From positions 186,001-250,000 of the forward strand of contig NZ_LFLU01000003.1 in the NCBI RefSeq assembly GCF_001189965.1: 64,000 nucleotides of DNA, in the 5' to 3' direction. Positions 16,376 through 25,619 of the stretch are shown here, one piece after another. The stretch is from Herbaspirillum rhizosphaerae. GTDB taxonomy: Bacteria > Pseudomonadota > Gammaproteobacteria > Burkholderiales > Burkholderiaceae_D. Each line of letters starts with the position of its first letter. The first letter of the stretch is position 1. The translations under genes were made by a program, and so were the position numbers. The notes beneath the pieces were generated by a model. That model worked only from the letters and a program-made list of their open reading frames with translations, was not told the origin of the DNA and did not search any database.

Positions 16376-16867
16376 ATGAAGTTTTTCGCAGCAGGAGCGC
16401 TGTTGTGCGCAGCTTGTCTGGGCGCTGCCCGGGCGCAAAATGACGTGTATGTCTGCACCGATGAAAACGGTGCGAAAGAATACAAGAACACCGGAGCGAC
16501 CAAAGGATGCCGCAAGCTTGAGTTGCCCGGGCTGCCTGCGGCGCCGCAGCCGAAGCGAGCCGCTCAGGGCGGGGCAGCCGCAGCAGCCGGGTCTGCAGGA
16601 GCGGCGGCCGGTTTCCCCAAGGTCGACACCGGTACGCAGAAGGCGCGCGACAGCGACCGCAAGCTGCTGTTGCAAGAAGAGTTGTATACGGAAGAGAAGA
16701 AGCTGGCAGGTCTGAAGGCAGACTTCAACAACGGCGAGCCGGAACGCCGCGGCGACGAGCGCAACTATGCCAGATACCAGGAGCGCGTCGCCGGCATGAA
16801 GGACGACATTGCGCGCGCGGAACGCAATATTGCAGCCCTTAAACGAGAGCTGGCGAACGTGCGCTAA
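16376..16867 (+). CDS. DUF4124 domain periplasmic protein
   Basis: A 163-residue exported protein. The signal peptide MKFFAAGALLCAACLGAARA is likely cleaved after residue 20. The DUF4124 core follows (VYVCTDENGAKEYKNTG..KGCRKLELPG, with two cysteines), then an Ala/Gly/Pro-rich linker (about 55-85) and a highly charged helix or coiled coil (about 95-163, EEKKLAGLKADF and DDIARAERNIAALKREL). Function is unknown. ATG 16376 is the start because the frame upstream overlaps glnA. In this group of bacteria such a gene is commonly placed between glnA and ntrB; a direct nitrogen role is not shown. Confidence 0.85.
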   Translation: MKFFAAGALLCAACLGAARAQNDVYVCTDENGAKEYKNTGATKGCRKLELPGLPAAPQPKRAAQGGAAAAAGSAGAAAGFPKVDTGTQKARDSDRKLLLQEELYTEEKKLAGLKADFNNGEPERRGDERNYARYQERVAGMKDDIARAERNIAALKRELANVR

Positions 16868-17036
16868 TCGGTGAGTTCATCAGTGCATTTGTCAGGAATG
16901 CCGCGTTGTTGCAGGCTCGCCCAAATCTTGCTTAGCTGAAGGGAAGCTGACAATCGTCCCTGCGCCTATCTGGTTCGATTGCCGCTTGCCTGTCACAGGC
17001 ATTTCACAAGCATTTCACAAGCTTTAACCGGAACGC

Positions 17037-18110
17037 ATGAAAACAACGCTACCTTCACTGGATGGTCTCGATCTGCTGGCGTCAGCAGTCATCATCCTCG
17101 ACGCCAACGGCGGCATCGTCTATGCCAACGCCGCTGCCGAAAATCTGCTGGAGAGTTCCTTCAAGGTGCTCTCGCAACAAAAGCTGACCGAGCTTTTCCT
17201 GAATGGAAAAGAGCTCGCCACGCTGTTCTATCAGGCCGTCGCCCATCAGTTCGCCGACAAGCGCCTGGACCTGGTGCTGGAGCGCGCAGGACGCGAGCCC
17301 TTGCAGGTCCATACCATCGTCACCGCACTCGACAGCGCCGCCACGCCGGTCTTGTTGGAGCTGCGTGAAAACGTCCAGCAACTCAAGCTGGACCGGGAAG
17401 AGCGCCTGCTCGACCAGAGCCAGGCCAACAAAGAGCTGATCCGCAACCTCGCGCATGAAATCAAGAACCCGCTCGGCGGCATTCGCGGCGCTGCGCAGTT
17501 GCTGGAGCTGGAGTTGCCCGAACGCCATCTGAAAGAGTTGCGCGAATATACCCAGGTCATCATCAAGGAAGCCGATCGCCTGCAGACGCTGGTGGACCGG
17601 CTGCTGGCGCCGCACCGGCGGCCGCACATCGTCGGCGACGTCAACATCCACGAAGTCTGCGAACGCGTGCGCAGCCTCATCCTTGCCGAGTTTCCGAACG
17701 GTCTGACCATCCGCCGCGATTATGACTTGTCGATTCCCGAATTCCGCGGCGACAAGGAGCAACTGATTCAGGCCTTGCTCAACATCGTTCACAACGCGGC
17801 CCAGGCGCTTGCCGAACGCATCCGCGGCGGCGACGCCGAGCTGGTTTTGGCAACGCGAGTCGCGCGCCAGGTGACGCTGGCCAAGGTCCGTTACCGGCTG
17901 GCACTAGACTTGCATATCATCGACAATGGCCCCGGTATCTCACCAGACATCCAGGACCGTATTTTTTACCCGCTGGTTTCTGGGCGGGAAGGAGGTAGCG
18001 GTTTGGGACTGACGTTGGCGCAAACATTCGTACAGCAACACATGGGAGTCATCGAATGTGAAAGCCGGCCGGGATATACGGATTTCAGAATTTTGATCCC
18101 GCTTCCCTGA
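17037..18110 (+). CDS. glnL: Nitrogen regulation sensor kinase NtrB (GlnL)
   Basis: A 357-residue cytoplasmic histidine kinase/phosphatase for NtrC, controlled by PII. An N-terminal PAS domain (about 10-125, ASAVIILDANGGIVYANAAAENLL) is followed by the dimerisation domain with phosphorylated H140 in NLAHEIKNPLGGIRGAAQLL and an ATPase domain with N-box NIVHNAAQAL, G1 box HIIDNGPGISPD and G2 box GREGGSGLGLTLAQ. No membrane segments. Directly upstream lies an exact tandem duplication of an 11-mer. It is paired with ntrC 108 bp downstream. Confidence 0.95.
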   Translation: MKTTLPSLDGLDLLASAVIILDANGGIVYANAAAENLLESSFKVLSQQKLTELFLNGKELATLFYQAVAHQFADKRLDLVLERAGREPLQVHTIVTALDSAATPVLLELRENVQQLKLDREERLLDQSQANKELIRNLAHEIKNPLGGIRGAAQLLELELPERHLKELREYTQVIIKEADRLQTLVDRLLAPHRRPHIVGDVNIHEVCERVRSLILAEFPNGLTIRRDYDLSIPEFRGDKEQLIQALLNIVHNAAQALAERIRGGDAELVLATRVARQVTLAKVRYRLALDLHIIDNGPGISPDIQDRIFYPLVSGREGGSGLGLTLAQTFVQQHMGVIECESRPGYTDFRILIPLP

Positions 18111-18218
18111 TCACGATTTTTACCGGTCAGGACAGTCGGGAACTGAAGCAAATGCAACACCGGCGCATGCCTTTGATGCTGTCTATTACACGCTACCAAA
18201 GCAGGAAAAGATAAGACT

Positions 18219-19709
18219 ATGAAACCGATCTGGATTGTTGACGACGACGAATCGATACGCTGGGTATTGGAAAAAGCCCTCGCGCGAGAAAATCTCGCCA
18301 CACAAAGTTTTTCCAGCGCGCGCGACGCGATGCAAGCATTGCAGACCGGCACGCCGCAAGTATTGGTTTCCGATATCCGCATGCCTGGCGCATCCGGGCT
18401 GGAGCTGCTCCAGACCATCAAGGCCAAGCATCCCGGCATTCCGGTCATCATCATCACCGCCTTCTCGGATCTCGACTCGGCCGTGTCGGCCTTCCAGGGC
18501 GGCGCTTTCGAATATCTGGCCAAGCCTTTCGACGTCGACAAAGCGGTTGAGCTGATTCGCCGCGCGCTGGAAGAAAGCCTGCGTGAAACCGCGGTTGAGC
18601 AGTCTTCCGCCGATGCGCCGGAAATCCTCGGCCAGGCGCCGGCGATGCAAGATGTTTTCCGCGCCATCGGCCGCCTGTCGCAATCGAACGTGACCGTGCT
18701 GATCACCGGCGAATCGGGTTCCGGCAAAGAACTGGTCGCACGCGCCTTGCACAAGCACAGCCCGCGCGCGGCGCAGCCTTTCGTCGCGCTCAATACTGCA
18801 GCGATTCCGAAGGACCTGCTTGAGTCGGAACTGTTCGGTCATGAGCGCGGCGCCTTCACCGGCGCGCAAGCCATGCGCCGCGGCCGTTTCGAACAGGCCG
18901 AAGGCGGCACGCTGTTCCTCGATGAAATCGGCGACATGCCGCTCGACTTGCAAACGCGTTTGCTGCGCGTGCTGTCGGACGGACATTTCTATCGCGTCGG
19001 CGGCCATCAATCGCTGAAGGCCAATGTGCGCGTCATCGCAGCAACGCATCAGAATCTGGAGCATCGCGTGCGCGAAGGCCTGTTCCGCGAAGACTTGTAT
19101 CACCGCCTCAACGTGATCCGTCTGCGCTTGCCGAGCCTGCGCGAACGCCGCGAAGACGTGCCGATTCTGGCGCGCCATTTCCTCACGCAAAGCGCGCGCC
19201 AGCTCGGCGTCGAAGCCAAGCGCCTGTCGCCGCAAGCGATGCAGTTCCTGTCGCAGCTGGAGTTGCCCGGCAACGTGCGCCAGCTGGAAAACCTCTGCAA
19301 CTGGATCACCGTCATGGCGCCGGGACAGACGGTCGAAGTCAAGGACCTGCCGCAAGATCTGATCGAAGAACGCAGCAGCAACTTCCAGCCGGTATCGTCG
19401 CAGGCGGCATCGTCGGCGCCGGCGGCGGAATCGCAAGGTGCACCTGCCGCAAGTTTCGACGGCGACTTCGGCGGCGCCGATCGCAACTGGATCAGCCTGC
19501 TGGAAACCGAAGCGGCGCAGATGCTGGCCGAAGAACGTCCGGAAGTCATGGACATCCTCGGCCGCCAGTTTGAAGCTGCCCTGATCAAGATCGCGCTCAA
19601 GCATACGCACGGCCGCAAGAACGATGCAGCCGTACGTCTGGGCATCGGCCGCAATACGATCACGCGCAAGATTCAGGAACTCGGTATCGGCGGCGCTGAA
19701 GACGACTGA
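18219..19709 (+). CDS. glnG: Nitrogen regulation response regulator NtrC (GlnG)
   Basis: A 496-residue sigma54 activator. The receiver domain (1-120) carries D52 as phosphoacceptor ([10 protein letters not shown]) and K in LAKPFD. The AAA+ domain has Walker [14 protein letters not shown], the sigma54-contacting GAFTGAQAM loop, Walker [14 protein letters not shown] and the arginine-finger region. After an Ala/Ser/Pro linker, the C-terminal Fis-type HTH reads [22 protein letters not shown]. It should drive glnA from the sigma54 promoter seen upstream. A terminator follows. Confidence 0.97.
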   Translation: MKPIWIVDDDESIRWVLEKALARENLATQSFSSARDAMQALQTGTPQVLVSDIRMPGASGLELLQTIKAKHPGIPVIIITAFSDLDSAVSAFQGGAFEYLAKPFDVDKAVELIRRALEESLRETAVEQSSADAPEILGQAPAMQDVFRAIGRLSQSNVTVLITGESGSGKELVARALHKHSPRAAQPFVALNTAAIPKDLLESELFGHERGAFTGAQAMRRGRFEQAEGGTLFLDEIGDMPLDLQTRLLRVLSDGHFYRVGGHQSLKANVRVIAATHQNLEHRVREGLFREDLYHRLNVIRLRLPSLRERREDVPILARHFLTQSARQLGVEAKRLSPQAMQFLSQLELPGNVRQLENLCNWITVMAPGQTVEVKDLPQDLIEERSSNFQPVSSQAASSAPAAESQGAPAASFDGDFGGADRNWISLLETEAAQMLAEERPEVMDILGRQFEAALIKIALKHTHGRKNDAAVRLGIGRNTITRKIQELGIGGAEDD

Positions 19710-19824
19710 CGTACAAGCACAAGTTAAGGGAAGCGGGAGAGCAGTAGCAGTAGAGGGGTAGGGAAGCAAACATCGTCACGGATATGCCTCGCAAAGAATG
19801 CAAACCGAACGATGAAAAACAAAA

Positions 19825-19866
19825 TGAAAAGGGCCGGATTCGTTGATGAATCCGGCCCTTTTTTTA
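19825..19866. terminator. Bidirectional terminator between ntrC and the MHS transporter
   Basis: AAAAGGGCCGGATTC (19827-19841), a six-base loop and GAATCCGGCCCTTTT (19848-19862) form a perfect 15-bp stem with A and T tracts on its two sides, between two converging genes. Confidence 0.92.
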
Positions 19867-19917
19867 CGTCCGACTTTTTTGCTTACGTCCGGCCTGAGCC
19901 GGATGTCATACGAAAGA

Positions 19918-21210
19918 TCAGCGCAGTTTCAGCACATAGCGTGCCGATGCCGAAGCGATGAAGCTCAACGCCGCGCCGAAGATCACGAAATAGCTGACCG
20001 ACAGCTTGTTGCCTGTGGTCTGGATCAGCCAGGTAATGATCAGGCCGGCAAAACCGCCGAACAGCATCACCGCGATGTTATAGCTCAGCGACATGCCCGT
20101 GCCGCGCGTTTGCACCGGGAAGATATCCGACAGCAAGGCCGGCATCGATGCAAAGTACATGGTCATCAGAATGCCGATCACGATTTGCAGCAACAGCAGG
20201 TTGATGAAGCTCGGCGAACCGGTCAGGAACAGGAACATCGGATAGGTCAGCACCACGAAGGCCAGGCTGCTGGCAATCATGAACGGCGTGCGGCCATGCT
20301 TGTCGGACAGCTCGCCCACCAGCGGCGACGCCAGCATCATGATCAGGCCGGACACCAGCGTTGCCGCATACGACGACCATGCCGGCATGCCCAGTTGCTT
20401 GATGGCGTAGGTCGGCATGTACAGCGACAGATAGACCGACACGGTTGCCATGATCACGCTGCCGGTACCGATCAGCAGGCGCATTTTTTGGGTGGCGAAG
20501 GTGTCGCGCAACGGCGTCTCGGTGCGTTCCGCCTGTGCGAACTCAGGCGACTCGTCCAGGTGGCGGCGGATGTAGAAACCGGCAGGGCCGATCAGCAGAC
20601 CGAACAGGAAAGGCAGACGCCAGCCCCATGAGTACAACTGTTCCGGTGTCAGCCAGCCGTTCAGGCCGGCGCCGAAAGCGGCGGCCATCAACAGGCTCAG
20701 ACCCTGGCTGGCGACTTGCCAGCTGGAGAAGAAGCCGCGGCGATGCGGTGCGTGTTCCACCAGGAATGCGGTCGAGCTGCCGAATTCGCCGCCCGCCGAA
20801 AAGCCCTGGATCAGACGCGCCAGCACGATGCCTGCAGGCGCCCACAGACCGATGCTGGAGTAGGTCGGCATGAAGGCGATCATGGCGGTGCCGATGGTCA
20901 TCAGCACGATCGACAGCGACAAGGCCGCCTTGCGTCCGACGCGATCGGAATACGCGCCGAGGATGACGGCGCCGAGCGGACGCATGAAGAACGACACGCC
21001 GAAGGTCGCGAAGGTCACCAGCAGCGAGACCGTTTCATTGTCGGTCGGGAAAAACAGCTTGGCGATGACCACGGCAAACGCGCCGTAGATCAGGACGTCA
21101 AACCATTCCAGGGCATTGCCGATAGAAGACGAGATAACTGCTCGCCACGTTTGCGGATGAAGCTTGACCGACGCATCATTACCGGTTGTTGCAGAACTCT
21201 TATTATTCAT
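19918..21210 (-). CDS. MFS transporter, metabolite:H+ symporter (MHS) family
   Basis: A 430-residue inner-membrane protein with 12 predicted helices. The N-terminal SSSIGNALEWFDVLIYGAFAV, the loop GAYSDRVGRKAALSLSI, RLIQGFSAGGEFGSSTAFLVEHAPHRRGFFSSW and GELSDKHGRTPF are signatures of the MHS branch (citrate, alpha-ketoglutarate, proline/betaine, shikimate, tricarballylate). The start is preceded by GGGAGAGCGC on its strand. Its position directly behind prpR suggests a C3 or tricarboxylate substrate linked to propionate metabolism, but this is inference. A perfect palindrome lies in its upstream region. Confidence 0.85.
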   Translation of the reverse strand: MNNKSSATTGNDASVKLHPQTWRAVISSSIGNALEWFDVLIYGAFAVVIAKLFFPTDNETVSLLVTFATFGVSFFMRPLGAVILGAYSDRVGRKAALSLSIVLMTIGTAMIAFMPTYSSIGLWAPAGIVLARLIQGFSAGGEFGSSTAFLVEHAPHRRGFFSSWQVASQGLSLLMAAAFGAGLNGWLTPEQLYSWGWRLPFLFGLLIGPAGFYIRRHLDESPEFAQAERTETPLRDTFATQKMRLLIGTGSVIMATVSVYLSLYMPTYAIKQLGMPAWSSYAATLVSGLIMMLASPLVGELSDKHGRTPFMIASSLAFVVLTYPMFLFLTGSPSFINLLLLQIVIGILMTMYFASMPALLSDIFPVQTRGTGMSLSYNIAVMLFGGFAGLIITWLIQTTGNKLSVSYFVIFGAALSFIASASARYVLKLR

Positions 21211-21514
21211 GCGCTCTCCCGTTGGTAAGTTTGTTGAAGTGAGTGTCGTTTAGTCACGGATTGTTTGCCATGATTCCGATGGGTGGAATGCATAAATAAT
21301 ATGCGCAATATGCCGATGTCTATAGACAACCGACCGAGAATACGTGCAGGGGAGAGCGACTGTCAATCACGCATTTCGATCGTTCCATGATGCGATTCTT
21401 ATTCTGCGGGAATGCGTGCGGCTGTTGCTCCTGTTGATTCACCTACGAATCAAGGAGAGCGCTCGCATGCCCGGCGATGCGATGTGCGATGCCTGCCTGA
21501 GATGCAAAACCGGG
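21211..21514. other. Intergenic region with a 12-bp palindrome
   Basis: About 300 bp between prpR and the MHS transporter, both on the minus strand. TGTCTATAGACA at 21317-21328 is a perfect palindrome 107-118 bp before the transporter start and resembles operators of GntR/FCD regulators. I see no gene and no clear -24/-12 element here, so a sigma70 promoter for the transporter is assumed. Confidence 0.5.
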
Positions 21515-23155
21515 TTAATTTTTTTCGCCCAGTTTGCGCCATAAAGTCGTGCGGCTGATGCCGAGATATTTTGCGCTTGCAGCACGATTGCCGCCGAAGC
21601 GTGCGAGTACATCTTCCAGCGATTCTTCGGCCTGCGCGCCGGGTTGTTCCGCCGCCGGCAATGCTGCAGTGCGCATTGTCGACACATCATCGCTCACGAT
21701 CTCCGGTGCGACGCGCGAGATCAGATTCGGCGTCAAGGCCTGCAACGGTTCCGCGGCCAGGAACAAGGCCAGCCGCTCCATCAAATTGCGCAGCTCGCGC
21801 ACATTGCCGGGCCAGTCGTAGCGCGCCAGCAGCGGCGTGCAACGCAGGATTTCGGCGTGCAGATTGGCATGCGGGCGAATGTCCATCGCTGCCAGCGCAT
21901 TCTTCAGGCACCATTCGGCCAGCGGCGCCAGATCGTCGGGACGTTCGCGCAGCGGCGGCAAGGTCATGCGCAGCACGCTCAGGCGATAGAACAGGTCGGC
22001 GCGGAAGCGGCCTTCTTTCACGCGGCTGTCGAGGTCGCAATGCGTCGCGCTGACGATGCGCACGTTGACAGAGATGGGGCGTGTGCCGCCCACGCGCACC
22101 ACTTCACGTTCTTCCAGCACGCGCAGCAAACGTGTTTGCAAGGGCAGCGGCATCTCGCCGATTTCATCGAGGAAGAGCGTGCCGCGATGCGCCGCTTCAA
22201 ACAAACCTGCGCGGCCGCCGCGGCGCGATCCGGTGAAGGCGCCTTCCTCATAGCCGAACAGTTCCGACTCCAGCAGCGACTCCGCCAGCGCGCCGCAATT
22301 GACCGCCACGAAAGGATGATGCGCCTGCACCTTGCCCTGCATTTGCGGATGCGCGCGATGAATCGCCTGCGCCGCCAACTCTTTGCCGGTGCCGGTCTCG
22401 CCCTGGATCAGGACGGTGGCGGGGGACTTGGCAAACAGCGTGATCGCCTGGCGCACGGATTCCATCGCGGCAGAGTCGCCGCGCAAGTCGTTGAGATGAT
22501 GCCGGGCGCGCAAGGTGTCGGCCACCGGCAAAGTGCGTCCGCGCGTCGACTCCAGCTGCGTCAGGCGCGCCAGTTCCAGCGCATCGTCGAAAGCCTGGCG
22601 GATGCTGGCAGCGGAGTAGACGAAGATGCCGGTCAATCCCGCTTCCTGCGCCAGGCCGGTGATCAGGCCGGCGCCGACGATGGCCTTGATGCCGGCCGCT
22701 TTCAGTTCATTGATCTGCGAGCGCGCGTCTTCTTCGGTGGCGTAGGTGCGCTGCACGATGTTCAGGCCGAAGGTGTTCTGGAAGTCGACCAGCGAGGGCA
22801 TGGTTTCCTGATACGTGATCATGCCGATATCGGGTGAAATCTTGCGCGCCTTGGCCAGCGCCTGCATCACGTCGAAGCCGCTGGCCTTGGCGATGATTAC
22901 GGGCACCGACAGGCGGCTTTTGAGATAGGCGCCGTTGGAGCCTGCCGCGATCACGGCATCGCAATGTTCGGTGGCGAGGCGTTCGCGGATATGGCGCACC
23001 GCATCCTCAAAACCCAGCGGGATGGGCTCGATATCGGCGCGGTCGTCGAACTCCAGCGTGATGTCGCGGAACAGTTCGACCAGGCGCGATACGGAGACGG
23101 TCCAGATGACGGGTTTGTCGCTATTGTCTCTGGCGTGGGCAGTGGGACGTTTCAT
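21515..23155 (-). CDS. prpR: Propionate catabolism operon regulator PrpR (sigma54 activator)
   Basis: A 546-residue enhancer-binding protein that activates the prp operon in response to 2-methylcitrate. The N-terminal half (about 1-200) is the PrpR_N sensory domain ([32 protein letters not shown]). The AAA+ domain has Walker [15 protein letters not shown], the sigma54 loop [13 protein letters not shown] and Walker [13 protein letters not shown]. The C-terminal Fis-like HTH ends [22 protein letters not shown]. It is divergent from prpB, whose -24/-12 promoter fits its mode of action. Four GTTTCA repeats overlap its own start. Confidence 0.95.
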   Translation of the reverse strand: MKRPTAHARDNSDKPVIWTVSVSRLVELFRDITLEFDDRADIEPIPLGFEDAVRHIRERLATEHCDAVIAAGSNGAYLKSRLSVPVIIAKASGFDVMQALAKARKISPDIGMITYQETMPSLVDFQNTFGLNIVQRTYATEEDARSQINELKAAGIKAIVGAGLITGLAQEAGLTGIFVYSAASIRQAFDDALELARLTQLESTRGRTLPVADTLRARHHLNDLRGDSAAMESVRQAITLFAKSPATVLIQGETGTGKELAAQAIHRAHPQMQGKVQAHHPFVAVNCGALAESLLESELFGYEEGAFTGSRRGGRAGLFEAAHRGTLFLDEIGEMPLPLQTRLLRVLEEREVVRVGGTRPISVNVRIVSATHCDLDSRVKEGRFRADLFYRLSVLRMTLPPLRERPDDLAPLAEWCLKNALAAMDIRPHANLHAEILRCTPLLARYDWPGNVRELRNLMERLALFLAAEPLQALTPNLISRVAPEIVSDDVSTMRTAALPAAEQPGAQAEESLEDVLARFGGNRAASAKYLGISRTTLWRKLGEKN

Positions 23156-23183
23156 GTTTCATTTTAACGTTTCAAGTGTTTCA
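23149..23183. promoter_or_regulatory. GTTTCA repeat cluster at the prpR/prpB divergent promoter
   Basis: GTTTCA occurs at 23149, 23156, 23169 and 23178. The last copy is part of the imperfect palindrome GTGTTTCAAATGTAACAC (23176-23193). The cluster lies about 150-180 bp upstream of the prpB -24/-12 element and over the prpR start, the expected place for enhancer sites of PrpR. That PrpR binds here is inference. Confidence 0.55.
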
Positions 23184-23325
23184 AATGTAACACATCACCG
23201 TCCTGAACGCCGGTCCGAAAAATTCACGTTCCAGAGAGAAAAGACCGCATAAGTCATTGATTTGACGCAGGCTTACGATGAAACATCGTTTTCTTTTGCG
23301 GTGCAGCATCCGGTGCTGGCAGAGG

Positions 23326-23341
23326 TGGCATGCGCATTGCA
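23326..23341 (+). promoter_or_regulatory. Sigma54 (-24/-12) promoter of prpBC-acnD-prpF
   Basis: TGGCATGCGCATTGCA matches TGGCACR-N4-TTGCW at every fixed position but one, with GG at 23327-23328 and GC at 23339-23340 (12-bp offset). It lies 60 bp before the prpB start and reads toward it. Confidence 0.85.
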
Positions 23342-23400
23342 ATAAGCAGGGGCATCCATCCCGCTGAAACATGCGCGCCACTCAAATCAAAGGACGTCAA

Positions 23401-24282
23401 ATGAGCACTGCCTCCCAAACCACAAAACAAATCCTGCGCGACAAAGTCAACGCGCGTAAAGGCCTGCTGGTCCCCGGCGCGTTCAATGCGCTGTCGGCGC
23501 GCGTGATTGCCGATCTCGGCTTTGAAGCGCTTTACGTCACCGGCGCCGGCGTCACCAATATGTATTTCGGCATGCCGGATCAGGGCTTCATCGGTCTCAA
23601 TGAACTGGCCGATCACACTGCGCGCATTCGCGACGCGGTAGAGATCCCGCTGATCGTCGATGCCGACACCGGCTTCGGCAATGCGCTCAACGTGCGCCAC
23701 ACCATCCGCACGCTGGAACGCGCCGGCGCCGATGCCGTGCAGCTGGAAGACCAGGTTTCGCCGAAGCGCTGCGGCCACTTCAGTGGCAAGGAAGTCATCT
23801 CCTGCGCCGAGATGGTCGGCAAGATCCACGCCGCCGTCGATGCGCGCAGCAATGACGGCATGCTGATCATGGCGCGCACCGATGCGCGCAGCGTCCACGG
23901 TTTTGAAGATGCGCTCGAACGCGCAGCGCGCTACAGCGAAGCCGGCGCCGACATCCTGTTTGTCGAAGCGACCGAAACCGCAGAAGAAATCCGCCGCCTG
24001 CCGCAAGCGCTCGACAAGCCGCAACTGGTGAACCTGGTGATCGGCGGCAAAACCCCGATCTTCAACGCCGACGAACTGGGCGACCTCGGCTACGGCATTG
24101 TGTTGTACGCTAACGCCGCGCTGCAAGGCGCCGTGGCAGGCATGCAAAAGGCGCTGACCATTTTGCGCGACGCCCATCGCCTCGACGAAGATCCGAATTT
24201 CGTGACGCCGTTCGCCGAGCGTCAGCGTCTGGTCAACAAACCGATGTTCGATCTGCTGGAAAAGAAATACGCCGACAAATAA
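23401..24282 (+). CDS. prpB: 2-Methylisocitrate lyase
   Basis: A 293-residue member of the isocitrate lyase/PEP mutase family that cleaves 2-methylisocitrate to pyruvate and succinate, the last step of the methylcitrate cycle. The active-site motif is KRCGH at 122-126 (PKRCGHFSGKEV); Mg-binding residues lie in VDADTGFGNA and QLEDQ. Start ATG 23401 is preceded by AAAGGACG; an upstream in-frame ATG (23371) is not supported by family length. First gene of the prp operon. Confidence 0.97.
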   Translation: MSTASQTTKQILRDKVNARKGLLVPGAFNALSARVIADLGFEALYVTGAGVTNMYFGMPDQGFIGLNELADHTARIRDAVEIPLIVDADTGFGNALNVRHTIRTLERAGADAVQLEDQVSPKRCGHFSGKEVISCAEMVGKIHAAVDARSNDGMLIMARTDARSVHGFEDALERAARYSEAGADILFVEATETAEEIRRLPQALDKPQLVNLVIGGKTPIFNADELGDLGYGIVLYANAALQGAVAGMQKALTILRDAHRLDEDPNFVTPFAERQRLVNKPMFDLLEKKYADK

Positions 24283-24354
24283 GCGGCCTCTTCACGATCA
24301 ACCTCAGCATCCCTATTCAAACAGCACCATCCCTACATCAGCAAGGAGATACGA

Positions 24355-25515
24355 ATGAGCGAATCACAAGCACCGGCAACCGGCTTCAAACCGAAAAAAT
24401 CCGTCGCCCTGTCCGGCGTCACCGCAGGCAACACGGCGCTGTGCACCGTCGGCAAGACCGGCAACGATCTGCACTATCGCGGCTACGACATCCTCGACGT
24501 CGCCGACAGCTGCGAGTTCGAAGAAATCGCCCACTTGCTGGTGCACGGCAAGCTGCCGACCAGCGCTGAACTGAAAGCCTACAAGGCCAAACTGAAAGCG
24601 TTGCGCGGCTTGCCGGCCAACGTCAAGGCGGCGCTGGAATGGCTGCCTGCGGCATCGCATCCGATGGACGTGATGCGCACCGGCGTGTCCGCACTGGGCT
24701 GTGTGCTGCCCGAGAAAGACGACCACAACACCCCCGGCGCGCGCGACATCGCCGACCGCCTGATGGCGTCGCTGGGCTCGATGCTGCTGTACTGGTATCA
24801 CTACAGCCAGAACGGCAAGCGAATCGAAACCGAAACCGACGATGACTCCATCGGCGGCCACTTCCTGCATCTGCTGCACGGCGAGAAGCCGTCCGAGCTG
24901 TGGGAAAAGGCGATGCATACTTCGCTGATCCTGTACGCCGAACACGAATTCAATGCCTCCACGTTTGCCAGCCGCGTCATCGCCGGCACCGGCTCCGACA
25001 TGTACTCGGCCATTACCGGCGGCATCGGCGCGCTGCGCGGTCCCAAGCATGGCGGCGCCAATGAAGTCGCGTTTGAAATCCAGAAGCGTTACGACAATCC
25101 CGACGAAGCCGAAGCGGACATCAAGCGTCGCGTCGAGAACAAGGAAGTCGTGATCGGCTTCGGCCATCCGGTCTACACCATCTCGGATCCGCGCAACAAG
25201 GTGATCAAGGAAGTCGCGCGCAAGCTGTCCAAGGACGCCGGTTCGGTCAAGATGTTCGACATCGCCGAGCGTCTGGAAACCGTCATGTGGGACATCAAGA
25301 AAATGTTCCCCAACCTCGACTGGTTCTCGGCCGTGTCGTACCACATGATGGGCGTGCCGACGGCGATGTTCACGCCGCTGTTCGTGATCGCACGCACCTC
25401 GGGCTGGGCTGCGCACATCATCGAGCAACGCATCGACAACAAGATCATTCGTCCATCGGCCAACTATGTCGGTCCGGAAGATCTGAAATTCGTGCCGATC
25501 AGCAAGCGCAAGTAA
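24355..25515 (+). CDS. prpC: 2-Methylcitrate synthase
   Basis: A 386-residue citrate synthase-family enzyme that condenses propionyl-CoA with oxaloacetate to 2-methylcitrate. The catalytic triad positions are visible as H232 (GPKHGGANE), H271 (GFGHPVY) and D322 (NLDWFSA). The short length, without the extended N-terminus of type II citrate synthases, and the position between prpB and acnD support PrpC over GltA. ATG 24355 follows AGCAAGGAGA. A GC-rich hairpin lies in the gap before acnD. Confidence 0.96.
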   Translation: MSESQAPATGFKPKKSVALSGVTAGNTALCTVGKTGNDLHYRGYDILDVADSCEFEEIAHLLVHGKLPTSAELKAYKAKLKALRGLPANVKAALEWLPAASHPMDVMRTGVSALGCVLPEKDDHNTPGARDIADRLMASLGSMLLYWYHYSQNGKRIETETDDDSIGGHFLHLLHGEKPSELWEKAMHTSLILYAEHEFNASTFASRVIAGTGSDMYSAITGGIGALRGPKHGGANEVAFEIQKRYDNPDEAEADIKRRVENKEVVIGFGHPVYTISDPRNKVIKEVARKLSKDAGSVKMFDIAERLETVMWDIKKMFPNLDWFSAVSYHMMGVPTAMFTPLFVIARTSGWAAHIIEQRIDNKIIRPSANYVGPEDLKFVPISKRK

Positions 25516-25556
25516 TCGCTGCAGGCCTGTAACGTCCGCAACATCTGCAGCCTGCA

Positions 25557-25576
25557 GCGCCGGTATGGACCGGCGC
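25557..25576 (+). repeat. Intercistronic hairpin between prpC and acnD
   Basis: GCGCCGG (25557-25563) and CCGGCGC (25570-25576) form a perfect 7-bp stem with a 6-nt loop, and flanking CTGC/CAG can extend it. Without a T-tract it is more likely a transcript-stability or processing element than a terminator. Confidence 0.45.
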
Positions 25577-25619
25577 GCAGGCCGCCACTCTTACCTAAAG
25601 TTTTTCACGGGACCGAGCC

